Numbered from the stretch's first letter, positions 47,549 to 55,827 are shown. The stretch is DNA of 64,000 nt from an uncultured Lachnospiraceae bacterium (GCA_947245585.1 CAMXPV010000010.1:1-64000), one strand, 5' to 3'. Translations and numbers: made by a program. Notes: generated from the letters alone by a model not told the origin.

Positions 47549-47656
47549 AGTAGGTATATCTCGACCTATAACAGAGACAGTTATGAGCGGGCATATCTCA
47601 GCCCTAAGCGAGACAGTTATAAGTGAGTGTTTCGCCACTCTAAGTGCGAATCTAAC
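47549..47656 (+). repeat. Three tandem 36-nt repeats of the antitoxin RNA
   Basis: Repeats 1 and 2 share ATATCTC in the loop and end in the same GAGACAGTTAT; repeat 3 diverges in sequence but keeps both helices. There are no spacers, so this is not a CRISPR array. The period of exactly 36 equals that of the Pectobacterium ToxI array, from established knowledge. Confidence 0.85.
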
Positions 47657-47658
47657 AG

Positions 47659-47684
47659 TGGGGCGGAGTTTCCGCCCCATTTTT
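47659..47684 (+). terminator. Rho-independent terminator between antitoxin RNA and toxin gene
   Basis: TGGGGCGG and CCGCCCCA form a perfect 8-bp GC-rich stem with loop AGTTT, followed by TTTTT. It lies between the repeats and toxN, the position used in type III systems to hold toxin expression below antitoxin expression. Confidence 0.93.
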
Positions 47685-47703
47685 ACAGCCGGAGGATGTA
47701 GAA

Positions 47704-48210
47704 TTGACAATAAAGTTATATGAAGTCAATCCAGACTATATAGACTATCTTGTCCCGTATGCTCCACATTTGTTTCATAATAAACAACCGGGACAGCATA
47801 ACGAGAGAAAATATATAGGTATTGTGTTAGTTATAAACAATATAGAATATTTTGCGCCGTTATCTTCTTTTAAATCCAAACATGAAAAAATGAAAAACGG
47901 ATTGGATTTTCTGAAAATAGGAAACTATGCTGTAATCAATATTAACAATATGTTTCCAGTTCCTAAAGGTGAATATACATATGTTGATATCCCCAAAGTA
48001 AAAAATCCACAATATAGAAAACTATTGACAACAGAATACCGTATTATAAGGAAAATGCAGGACAAGATCAGGCACCATGCATTGGAAGTGTATAAGCATA
48101 AAATTAATCAAGGCAGTGCAACAGCATTGGCAAAAAGATGTAATGATTTTTTGCTTTTGGAGAAAAAATGTATGCAGTTTGAATCGCAGACAACAAAAAA
48201 TAGTATTTAG
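47704..48210 (+). CDS. toxN: Type III toxin-antitoxin endoribonuclease, ToxN/AbiQ family
   Basis: The 168-residue protein matches ToxN/AbiQ in order and length: an N-terminal KLYEVNPDYIDYLVPY, the strand KYIGIVLVINNIEYFAPLSS with the active-site-type PLSSFKSKH (Ser55, Lys57, plus Lys36), then AVININNMFPVP, and a helical C-terminus KLLTTEYRIIRKMQDKI. ToxN cleaves mRNA and its own antitoxin RNA; many such systems abort phage infection. The start is a TTG with GGAGG eight bases upstream, which should limit translation. Base composition is visibly more AT-rich than its neighbours, suggesting recent acquisition. It follows the RNA repeats and their terminator, the defining layout. Confidence 0.9.
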   Translation: MTIKLYEVNPDYIDYLVPYAPHLFHNKQPGQHNERKYIGIVLVINNIEYFAPLSSFKSKHEKMKNGLDFLKIGNYAVININNMFPVPKGEYTYVDIPKVKNPQYRKLLTTEYRIIRKMQDKIRHHALEVYKHKINQGSATALAKRCNDFLLLEKKCMQFESQTTKNSI

Positions 48211-48245
48211 TTTTATGGTATCATTACGAACAAGGAGAATAAAGC

Positions 48246-49913
48246 ATGAACATTATCATACCGATGACAGGTTACGGTTCCCGTTTTGTGGCGGCGGGAT
48301 ATAAAGAGCTGAAACCTTTTATCCCGGTGATGGGAAAACCGATCATAGAGTGGATTGTAAAAGGGATGTACCCGGAAGATGTGCATTTTGTTTTTGTGTG
48401 CCGGGGGGAGCATTTGCAAAAAGACCCTTCTATGCGGGAGCGTCTGCTTGCCCTTGCGCCTAACGCTGATATTGTGGTGATAGAAGAGTGGATAAAAAAA
48501 GGGCCCGTCTATGATGTATTGCGGGCCTATCGCGCATTGTGCGCGGCGGATCATGCGGATGGCGTGCGGGTTGAAAGAAGCGAAGCGACAAAGGCTTTTG
48601 ACAAAGAAGAAGGTTTTATCATCAATTACTGCGATTTTTATATGAGTTGGGATTTTGCCGCTTTTGCAAAGGAGGCGAAAGCGCGGGATTGCGACGGCGC
48701 GGTGCCCTGTTACACGGGATTTCACCCTAATCTGCTGCCGCAGAAAAATTATTATGCGTCCTGCCAGACGGATCAGGATGATAATTTGGTGGAGATTCGG
48801 GAAAAATATTCCTTTGAGAAAGATAAGACGAAGGCAAAGCACTCGCCGGGTGTCTATTATTTTAAAAACGGCGCGGTGATGGAAAAATACTGTCAGATTT
48901 TGACTGACCATGAGGAGTGCGCCATCAACGGGGAGTATTACGCAAGCCTGCCCTACAATTTCATGGTGCAGGACGGGCTTAAGGTATGGGTGCCTGCCAA
49001 TGTCAGCTATTTTTGCCAGTGGGGCACACCGGAAGATATGCGGGAGTTTGTCTACTGGACGGATTTGATCAAAAAGGCGGAGACGACTCCGAAAAAGGAG
49101 GACAACCCTGCGGGCACAATCTTAATTCCCATGGCTGGTGCGGGACAGCGGTTTACGGATGCGGGGTACAAAGTGCACAAACCGGCGATTCAGACCATAG
49201 ACCGACAGGACGGTACGCAGAAACCGATGGTAGTCTGCGCCACGAAAGACCTGCCCGGTGTGGCAAAAGACGGAAGCAACGTGATCTATGTGGATCGCAG
49301 TTTTCATAAAGAGGACGGGGTGGAAGATGTGATAAAAGCGTATTATCCAGAGGCGCAGTTTATCACCATCGATCACTTGACGGAGGGACAGGCCTGCACC
49401 TGTATGTTGGCAAAGCCCTATCTGAACCCGGAGGAACCCCTTCTGATTGCGGGCTGTGACAATGGTATGGATATTGATTTCGAGGCTTTTGAGAAGGTGA
49501 AGAAAGAGTGTGACTGCGTTGTCTTCACCTACCGTCATAATGAGGCCGTACTGCAAAATCCCAATGCCTATGGTTGGATGATAACTGACGAAAAAGGCAA
49601 TGTCACAGGCACATCCATCAAGAAGGCCATTTCCGAAACGCCTATGGAAGATCCGGCGGTGGTGGCAACTTTCTGGTTTAGGCAAGCGAAGGTCTTTTTG
49701 GAAGCCACAGAAAAAATGATTCGGGAGAATGACAGGATTAACGGGGAATTCTATGTAGACCAGACGGTGAAACATGTGTTAGACTTAGGATACAGGGCAA
49801 AAATTTTTGATATCGACAGATACGTGGGTTGGGGAACGCCTGCAGATTATGAGGGATATCAGAATACCTACGTTTATTTCAGGAAGTTTCTTGAGCAAGA
49901 GGGCCTGATCTGA
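48246..49913 (+). CDS. Tandem nucleotidyltransferase protein
   Basis: The 555-residue cytoplasmic protein contains two sugar-nucleotidyltransferase-like domains in one chain. Domain 1 (residues 1-270) begins IIIPMTGYGSRFVAAGYKEL and continues KPFIPVMGKPIIEW. Domain 2 (about 288-555) begins ILIPMAGAGQRFTDAGYKVH and contains LLIAGCDNGMDIDFEAF and a C-terminal YVGWGTPADYEGYQ. Both keep the glycine-rich nucleotide loop and the Lys-Pro of NTP transferases. Each probably activates a sugar phosphate or choline-type phosphate, or one domain is regulatory. It heads a six-gene operon for surface glycan assembly. The doubled arrangement is unusual; product is not assignable. Confidence 0.85.
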   Translation: MNIIIPMTGYGSRFVAAGYKELKPFIPVMGKPIIEWIVKGMYPEDVHFVFVCRGEHLQKDPSMRERLLALAPNADIVVIEEWIKKGPVYDVLRAYRALCAADHADGVRVERSEATKAFDKEEGFIINYCDFYMSWDFAAFAKEAKARDCDGAVPCYTGFHPNLLPQKNYYASCQTDQDDNLVEIREKYSFEKDKTKAKHSPGVYYFKNGAVMEKYCQILTDHEECAINGEYYASLPYNFMVQDGLKVWVPANVSYFCQWGTPEDMREFVYWTDLIKKAETTPKKEDNPAGTILIPMAGAGQRFTDAGYKVHKPAIQTIDRQDGTQKPMVVCATKDLPGVAKDGSNVIYVDRSFHKEDGVEDVIKAYYPEAQFITIDHLTEGQACTCMLAKPYLNPEEPLLIAGCDNGMDIDFEAFEKVKKECDCVVFTYRHNEAVLQNPNAYGWMITDEKGNVTGTSIKKAISETPMEDPAVVATFWFRQAKVFLEATEKMIRENDRINGEFYVDQTVKHVLDLGYRAKIFDIDRYVGWGTPADYEGYQNTYVYFRKFLEQEGLI

Positions 49914-49975
49914 GCAGAGAATATACGGGGATTCCGGAAGATTGATCGTCCGGTGATCTTACAGTAAAGAAAGAC

Positions 49976-52090
49976 ATGGGCTGTGAAATGTTATATACGC
50001 TCGATATGGAGAAAAATTATCAGAAGTACCTGAGAACTGCCATCGCTATGGGGGTTTTGTTCAAGTTACTTTTGATGGGGCTTTTTTCGTCCGATTATCA
50101 GGATATGATGTTCATACCTTTCGTAAAATGTTTTCTCGGCGGGGAGAATCCTTATCAATATTATTATGACAATGCGCTGCTTCCCTCCTTTCCCTATCCG
50201 CCCGTTATGCTGTTTATGGAGTGTATCGGGGGGATTTTTGTTGCCTTTTTTGGCGGGATGCCTGTTTTTTTCAGGAATTTGGTCTTTAAGCTGCCGATTC
50301 TTCTGATGGATCTTTGTGGTTTGCATTTCTTGCTTCGTATTTCCAAAAATAAAAGAAAATATATTTTGGTGCTGTATTTCTTGTCTCCGATCATCTTGTA
50401 CGCCTCCTATATGCATGGACAGTTAGATATCATCCCTACCGTATTTCTGGTGGGGGCAATGTATTATCTGAGCGAAATGAGCGCCATCGCACAGAAAGAA
50501 CATATTTTTGAGTGCAAATTTATTGCGTTTTTAACCCTTGCCCTTGCGTCTAAGTTTCATATTGCGGCGGCGATTCCTCTTTTCTTTTTCTATATTTTTA
50601 AGAAAAAGGGATGGAAAAAGGCAGTGTTTATGACAGGGATGCCGATTTTGTTGACCGTTGCGGCAGTTTTGCCTTTTTGGGGCAGCGGTTTTGCAAATAT
50701 GGTTTTGTTTAATAAGGAGCAGCAGGTGATCGACACCGTTTATCTCAACTATGGAAACGCGCATCTGCTTTTGTCCGTATTACTTTTGCTCTTTTTATAT
50801 TTTCAGGCATTTCAGATTAACCAGATCAACTGGAATCTTTTGGTGAGTATGACGGGTCTGCTCTTTTCTGTGTTTCTGGCTTTTGTGCCGGCAATGCCTG
50901 CCTGGTTTATCTGGGTTGTGCCGTTTTTTATGCTGTATCTGGCAGGGCAGAGTGAGAACCGCGGAAAGATGGTGTTGGTTTACGGCGGGTTTAATTTTCT
51001 GTATCTGCTTTACTATGTCTTTTTTCATACGACGCAGTTTGTCGATTTATATTTTCTGGGAGAAAGCCTGAACTTTTTAAAGCTGCCGGAGAGCGGGTTG
51101 AAGGATATTGTATTCACGTTGATGGTAGGGGTTTTTCTGATTCTGGTGGTCAGCATGTATTTCTACGGTGTGGGGAGTAACTCTTATTACCGCAGGAGGA
51201 ACCGTCCTTTTACCATCGGCATTGCCGGGGACAGTGGGGCGGGAAAAACCCGGCTTTTGAATTCCCTGGAGGAACTTTTGTCGGCCAACAGGGTGCTTGC
51301 CCTTGAGGGAGACGGCGATCACAGATGGGAGCGGGGTAACCGGAACTGGAAGGAAATGACGCATTTAAATCCCCGTGCCAATTATCTTTACAAACAGGCA
51401 GAGGATCTGCAGGCGCTCCGCGGAAACAATGCGGTGATGAGAGTGGATTATGATCACGAGACAGGCACTTTTACCAACAAAAAGAGGGTGTCGCCAAAAC
51501 CGTACGTGGTTTTATGTGGTCTGCACTCCCTTTATCTTCCGCAGGTGAGGCAGGTGCTTGACATGAAGGTATATCTGGATACCGACGAAACGCTCAGATG
51601 TCACTGGAAGCTGTGCCGGGATCAGGGAGACCGGGGGCATAACAGGGCCGAAGTGATGGAACAGATGGAAGCCAGACGGGCGGATGCCGAAAAATATATT
51701 TACCCCCAGAGGCAGTATGCAGACTTGGTAATCCGATATTTTGACGAGGCTTTGATGAAGGAACCGGAACAGAGCGGCCAGATTCAGAATACAAATCTGG
51801 GCGTAGAGTTTGTGATAGATATGGGAATCAATGCGGAGCCAATGCTTGCAAGACTTGGCGATCACGGTGTTAAGGGCATGTTATCCAGTGACGATCCGGT
51901 GCACCAGAAGATTTCTTTCCGGGGAGAAACGCTCAGAGCGGATAAGAGCCTTTGGGCGGAAACGGCAGCGGCGGTGATTCCGCAGATAGAAGATTTGACG
52001 GGAGAGCATATATGTTGGGAGGACGGCGTAAGCGGATTGGTACAGTTAATGCTTCTTCTTGTGATCAGTGAGATCATGAAGAAGAATTGA
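49976..52090 (+). CDS. Membrane GT-C-like transferase fused to a uridine kinase-like P-loop domain
   Basis: The 704-residue protein has an N-terminal part (residues about 15-400) with around eleven transmembrane helices and the look of a GT-C mannosyltransferase (GGENPYQYYYDNALLPSFPY, then LYFLSPIILYASYMHGQLDI). A soluble C-terminal domain follows (about 410-704) with Walker A GIAGDSGAGKTRLLNSLEEL, as in uridine kinase/phosphoribulokinase. GT-C enzymes use lipid-linked sugars on the outer face, while a kinase domain would be cytoplasmic. The ATG at 49976 has a weak AAAGAAAG site; the ATG 10 codons later is possible. The fusion is not one I recognise. Confidence 0.82.
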   Translation: MGCEMLYTLDMEKNYQKYLRTAIAMGVLFKLLLMGLFSSDYQDMMFIPFVKCFLGGENPYQYYYDNALLPSFPYPPVMLFMECIGGIFVAFFGGMPVFFRNLVFKLPILLMDLCGLHFLLRISKNKRKYILVLYFLSPIILYASYMHGQLDIIPTVFLVGAMYYLSEMSAIAQKEHIFECKFIAFLTLALASKFHIAAAIPLFFFYIFKKKGWKKAVFMTGMPILLTVAAVLPFWGSGFANMVLFNKEQQVIDTVYLNYGNAHLLLSVLLLLFLYFQAFQINQINWNLLVSMTGLLFSVFLAFVPAMPAWFIWVVPFFMLYLAGQSENRGKMVLVYGGFNFLYLLYYVFFHTTQFVDLYFLGESLNFLKLPESGLKDIVFTLMVGVFLILVVSMYFYGVGSNSYYRRRNRPFTIGIAGDSGAGKTRLLNSLEELLSANRVLALEGDGDHRWERGNRNWKEMTHLNPRANYLYKQAEDLQALRGNNAVMRVDYDHETGTFTNKKRVSPKPYVVLCGLHSLYLPQVRQVLDMKVYLDTDETLRCHWKLCRDQGDRGHNRAEVMEQMEARRADAEKYIYPQRQYADLVIRYFDEALMKEPEQSGQIQNTNLGVEFVIDMGINAEPMLARLGDHGVKGMLSSDDPVHQKISFRGETLRADKSLWAETAAAVIPQIEDLTGEHICWEDGVSGLVQLMLLLVISEIMKKN

Positions 52091-52113
52091 GATAAAGGGG
52101 GAAGGGGATACCG

Positions 52114-52827
52114 ATGATAAAGGCAGTGATATTTGATTTGGACGGAACGCTGTATGATTACAATACGTTGGACAAAGAAGCTTTCGTGCGGGTGGGAGAA
52201 CTTGTGCGGGAGCGGCTTGGCGTAACTGAGGAACAGTATGAGGAGGCCTTTATGCGGGCCAGAAAGTCTACGAAGAAAAAACTTGGCGAGACGGCGCCAT
52301 CCCACAGCAGAATGTTGTATTTTCAGAAGACTTTGGAGTATCTGGATATCAGGCCGCTCTATTTGGCGCTTGAAATGTACGAAGCATACTGGGGCGTTTT
52401 TCTGAACAAGATGACGTTATATCCTGGGGCGAAAAAACTTTTGGATGCGCTGCACGACAAATATATCCGCGTGGGAGTCTGTACAGATCTGTTGGCGCAC
52501 ATTCAACATAGAAAAATGATAGCTCTCGGTTTGATGGACGATGTGGACTGTCTGGTGACGAGCGAGGAGGCAGGGGTGGAGAAACCGTCGCCGAAAATTT
52601 TTGCGATGTGCCTGAAAAAGCTTCACCTTGAACCCGAAGAAGTGTGCTTTGTGGGGGATAATTATATAAGAGATATCAAGGGCGCGATGGCAGCAGGCAT
52701 GAGTGCGGTCTGGTTTTGCCCGGAAGAGATGCAGGAAGTGCCGGAGGGGGAAGCTGATTGCCTGAAAGTGGCAAATTATGAGGAATTGTACGAATTGCTA
52801 TCTGAGAGAGTAGAAGGCGGTCTTTGA
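52114..52827 (+). CDS. HAD-superfamily hydrolase
   Basis: The 237-residue protein is a HAD phosphatase of the subfamily IA type: motif I VIFDLDGTLYDYN with the two catalytic Asp residues, a helical cap (about residues 20-100), motif II VCTDLLAH, Lys in GVEKPSPKIF and motif IV VGDNYIRDIKGA. It dephosphorylates a small phosphorylated substrate, and its place in the glycan operon suggests a sugar phosphate. It starts 23 bases after the fusion gene and 15 bases before the GT2 gene. Confidence 0.95.
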   Translation: MIKAVIFDLDGTLYDYNTLDKEAFVRVGELVRERLGVTEEQYEEAFMRARKSTKKKLGETAPSHSRMLYFQKTLEYLDIRPLYLALEMYEAYWGVFLNKMTLYPGAKKLLDALHDKYIRVGVCTDLLAHIQHRKMIALGLMDDVDCLVTSEEAGVEKPSPKIFAMCLKKLHLEPEEVCFVGDNYIRDIKGAMAAGMSAVWFCPEEMQEVPEGEADCLKVANYEELYELLSERVEGGL

Positions 52828-52842
52828 CGGGGAGGAATACAA

Positions 52843-53547
52843 GTGAAACTTTCAATCGTAGTGCCATGTTATAATGAAGAGGAAAATATACCCCTGCTTT
52901 TAGAGCGGTTTGGCGAAGTGGTACAGGGAAAAGATATGGAGGTCATTCTGGTGGACAATGGTTCCACGGACGACAGTGCGCGCGTGCTCACGGAGCTGCT
53001 GCCCCGGTATGCCTTTGCAAGAACGGTGACTGTGGAGGTGAATCAGGGGTATGGCTACGGGATTTTACAGGGGTTAAAGGCATGCCAGGGAGAATATATT
53101 GGCTGGACGCATGCGGATATGCAGACAGATCCGGCGGATATCGTAAAGGCGCTTGAGATTATAGAGGAGGAAAAGGGTCTTGTTTTTGTAAAGGGTAACC
53201 GAAAGGGCAGGCCGCTTTTTGACGTGTTTTTTACTGTGGGCATGAGCCTTTTTGAGACCTGCTATCTACATGAGAAACTCTACGATATCAATGCCCAACC
53301 CAATATTTTTCCTAAAGTCTTTTATAATGAGTGGAAGGAACCGCCCTATGATTTTTCACTGGATTTATATGCGTTGTATATGGCGCGCAAGAAAGGGCTT
53401 AAGGTGATTCGTTTCCCGGTCATGTTTCCGGAGAGAATACACGGGGAGTCCAAGTGGAATACGGGACTTGCTGCCAAGTGGAAGTTTATTAAGAGAACCA
53501 TCGAGTTTAGTGTGAAATTAAAGAAAAGCGGAAGTTTACAGGGATAA
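52843..53547 (+). CDS. Glycosyltransferase family 2 (DPM1/polyprenyl-phosphate sugar synthase-like)
   Basis: The 234-residue protein begins LSIVVPCYNEEENIPLLLER, the GT-A fold start. The donor-binding region is ILVDNGSTDDSARVL, and GYGYGILQGLKACQGEYIGW runs into THADMQTDPADIV with the acidic metal site. The sequence resembles enzymes that load a sugar onto undecaprenyl phosphate for use by membrane GT-C transferases, two of which are encoded in this operon. It has no C-terminal membrane helices, so it would be cytoplasmic or peripheral. Start codon is GTG with GGGGAGGA. Sugar identity is unknown. Confidence 0.93.
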   Translation: MKLSIVVPCYNEEENIPLLLERFGEVVQGKDMEVILVDNGSTDDSARVLTELLPRYAFARTVTVEVNQGYGYGILQGLKACQGEYIGWTHADMQTDPADIVKALEIIEEEKGLVFVKGNRKGRPLFDVFFTVGMSLFETCYLHEKLYDINAQPNIFPKVFYNEWKEPPYDFSLDLYALYMARKKGLKVIRFPVMFPERIHGESKWNTGLAAKWKFIKRTIEFSVKLKKSGSLQG

Positions 53548-53559
53548 GGGGAGGTTTTT

Positions 53560-54150
53560 ATGGAGTATATCGCACACAGGATTAACACGAAGGAGGAGCT
53601 TTTGGCTCTTCCCGAGGAGTATGGGGTCGAGCTTGATCTCAGAGATGATTTAAATGGCCGGATTTATATCTGCCATAATCCCTTTGAGGCGGGGGAAGAT
53701 TTTGAAGAGTACTGTAAAGTTTATCATCATGGCACCATGATTTTAAACATTAAGAGTGAGCGCATCGAGCATGAGGCGCTTGCGCTGATGGAGAAATATC
53801 AGATCAGGAAGTATTTCTTTTTGGATTCTTCTTTTCCGATGATCAAACTGCTCACGGATATGGGTGTAAAGCAGGTGGCGCTTCGTTTCAGCGAATTGGA
53901 GGGACTGGATACCATCCGCAATATGGCCGGCCGGGCGCAGTGGGTCTGGGTGGATTGCTTTACAAAGGTGCCCATCGACCGGGAGAGTTATGCGGAACTA
54001 AAGTCACTGGGTTATAAACTCTGTTTTGTGTCCCCCGAACTGGAAGGGCAGGAAGAAAAGATTGCGGAATATAGGACGTATATCGAAGAACAGGGCATTG
54101 TGTTTGACGCTGTCTGTACGAAGAGTTATCACGTGAAAGACTGGATGTAG
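53560..54150 (+). CDS. Small GDPD/PLC-like TIM-barrel protein
   Basis: The 196-residue protein shows the pattern of glycerophosphodiester phosphodiesterases: AHR at residues 5-7, ELDLRD at 24-29 (Glu and Asp metal ligands), CHNPF at 38-42 (second catalytic His), LNIK, and FFLDSS. It is shorter than a full barrel (about 240 residues). It could hydrolyse a phosphodiester such as a glycerophosphate group or act on a lipid-linked intermediate. It lacks a signal peptide, so it is cytoplasmic. The gene is 12 bases after GT2 and 36 before the next GT-C gene. The family call is by motif pattern only. Confidence 0.72.
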   Translation: MEYIAHRINTKEELLALPEEYGVELDLRDDLNGRIYICHNPFEAGEDFEEYCKVYHHGTMILNIKSERIEHEALALMEKYQIRKYFFLDSSFPMIKLLTDMGVKQVALRFSELEGLDTIRNMAGRAQWVWVDCFTKVPIDRESYAELKSLGYKLCFVSPELEGQEEKIAEYRTYIEEQGIVFDAVCTKSYHVKDWM

Positions 54151-54186
54151 GCCGGCAATGTTTTTTATTTCTGCGTGGAGGTAGAG

Positions 54187-55779
54187 ATGTTTAGATTACA
54201 GAAAGAATGGCAGAAAAAGGCCGGTATGGCGGCGGCTGTTCTTGTTACGCTATCTGTGGGGCTGCTTTTATTTTACAGACATTGGCAGTTTGAGCTGCCG
54301 TTGTATCCGAATGTGGATGAACAGTTGTCGCTTGACTGTATTTTTGAACTGTTGAACCAACATTTGTATGCCGGCGACGTTTATGTGCTTGACTTTTTCC
54401 GCTATCCGCACCTCACCTTTTATTATGCGGTGTTTGGGGTGCGCATCCTTGGAAAATTTTTAGGCGGGGCGGACACCGTGGTGCTTCTGCGTTATGTGGT
54501 TTGCGGCACAGCCCTTTTGTCCAATATCTGCGTTTATTTCAGTGTGAAGGTGTTGACGGGCAGCCGCAAGTACAGTTATCTGGGCTTTCTGTTGTCTCTG
54601 TTTTCCCTATACGGCTATTCGTATCTCTTTTATACAGGGCCGGATACGCTCATGTATGCGGTGGCCAATGTGATCGTGCTGCTCGGCTGCCTGATCTGGA
54701 AGGAAAGTGACGAGGAGAGGGCAGTGTATCTCTGGTATCCCTTGTTGGCAATTGGGATCGGCCTTGCCATGGCGGCTAAGTACCATGGGATTGTATTTGG
54801 TGTTTTTTGGTTGGCGCTGCATATTGGGAAAAAGTATTGGAAGCGGTACAGAAATAATTATCTCTTCTTTTTAGACTGCATTGTGCTTGCGCTTGTGTTT
54901 GTGGTCTGTAATTACTCTCTCTTTTTTCATTTTAAGACATTTGTCTGGGACAACCTGTATAATTTGAATCATTATGCGTGGGGTCATCCAGGCATTGAGC
55001 ATAATCTGCCGGTTTTGGGATATTTGGAGGCCTATGCCTTTTCTTCTTACGGGATTTTCGGTGCGCTGCTTCTTCTTTTGGGTCTTGTGCATCTGGCCCG
55101 GAAAAAGGCTTGGGGAGAGTTGGGGATTTTTTCCCTGATGCCGCTTATCATTTTGCTTCTTTTGTCGAAGTACAGCATTGTGCTTGGCAGAAATATGTCC
55201 CTTGTTCTGCCGTTTGCTTTCCTGTTTATGGTTTACGGCCTGATGGAGGCAGAGGGGTTTTGTGAAAAAATGCGGCCGCGGAGCCGGGAGTTTGTGGCGA
55301 TAGCGGTTGTGGGGGTTTTCGTGTTCTGTAATATGGTTACGGTGCTTGGCAATTACCGCTATGATTTGACTTATAATCAGGCGGCGGCCTATATTGGGGA
55401 AAATATTCCCGCAGGGGCAACGATTTACTGTACGGATTACAGGCCCGTCATGGATGAACAGAAGTATGAAATTGTGGAAATCGGGGAGGATATTTCCCTT
55501 TTGCCGGAGGAACTTTCAAAGAACGAGTATTACATTGACGTGCAGTACGCGACAGGATATTTTTCACAGAAAAAGGATTATCTGCTTTTTCAGGGAGGGG
55601 ATATGTACCCGGATAAAAGGGCAGCCTATGAACAGAAAACAGGAAATTATGCGGTTGTAGGGCGTTGGCAGGGAATTTCCTACGGTGGTGAGTGGAAGTA
55701 CCGGATTGGGTATTTTGATCTGTTCACGAAGAGCCCCACGGCATATTATGTGGGGCCCACGATTGTGGTATATAAATGA
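54187..55779 (+). CDS. GT-C (ArnT/PMT-like) membrane glycosyltransferase
   Basis: The 530-residue protein has about eleven to twelve transmembrane helices. After the first helix an acidic motif appears (LYPNVDEQLSLDCIFELLNQ, then LDFFRYPHLTFYYAVFG), as in family GT39/GT83 enzymes where an Asp-Glu pair is catalytic in the first outer loop. Polyprenyl-phosphate sugar is the probable donor, matching the GT2 three genes upstream. A C-terminal extracytoplasmic domain of about 130 residues follows. The ATG at 54187 was preferred because GGAGG is five bases upstream; a GTG at 54175 is also in frame. It ends the operon. Confidence 0.88.
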   Translation: MFRLQKEWQKKAGMAAAVLVTLSVGLLLFYRHWQFELPLYPNVDEQLSLDCIFELLNQHLYAGDVYVLDFFRYPHLTFYYAVFGVRILGKFLGGADTVVLLRYVVCGTALLSNICVYFSVKVLTGSRKYSYLGFLLSLFSLYGYSYLFYTGPDTLMYAVANVIVLLGCLIWKESDEERAVYLWYPLLAIGIGLAMAAKYHGIVFGVFWLALHIGKKYWKRYRNNYLFFLDCIVLALVFVVCNYSLFFHFKTFVWDNLYNLNHYAWGHPGIEHNLPVLGYLEAYAFSSYGIFGALLLLLGLVHLARKKAWGELGIFSLMPLIILLLLSKYSIVLGRNMSLVLPFAFLFMVYGLMEAEGFCEKMRPRSREFVAIAVVGVFVFCNMVTVLGNYRYDLTYNQAAAYIGENIPAGATIYCTDYRPVMDEQKYEIVEIGEDISLLPEELSKNEYYIDVQYATGYFSQKKDYLLFQGGDMYPDKRAAYEQKTGNYAVVGRWQGISYGGEWKYRIGYFDLFTKSPTAYYVGPTIVVYK

Positions 55780-55827
55780 CTATATTAGTCAATATACGTT
55801 TAACACGAAAAAGCAAGTTCAGACATC

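Larger units (their letters stand above)
47527..47684 (+). ncRNA. toxI: ToxI-like type III antitoxin RNA precursor
   Basis: The predicted RNA contains three 36-nt tandem repeats (47549-47584, 47585-47620, 47621-47656) and ends in a terminator. Each repeat can form a hairpin (TAGGT/ACCTA, GGGC/GCCC, GAGTG/CACTC) whose loop pairs with a downstream segment (TCTC/GAGA twice, TTCGC/GCGAA). That is the H-type pseudoknot layout of known ToxI RNAs, and both helices show compensating changes between repeats. In known systems the toxin cuts the precursor into single repeats, which then inhibit it by direct binding. The 5' end is inferred from the promoter. Confidence 0.85.

Noticed and set aside
47549-47656. 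36-nt repeats that could be read as a CRISPR array
   Set aside because: The units are contiguous with no spacers between them, there are no cas genes nearby, and the pairing pattern plus the ToxN gene explain them as antitoxin RNA repeats.
54124-54139. parS-like ATCACGTGAAAG stretch near the end of the GDPD-like gene
   Set aside because: It has about 12 of 16 matches with the outer bases of both arms changed, too weak to call.
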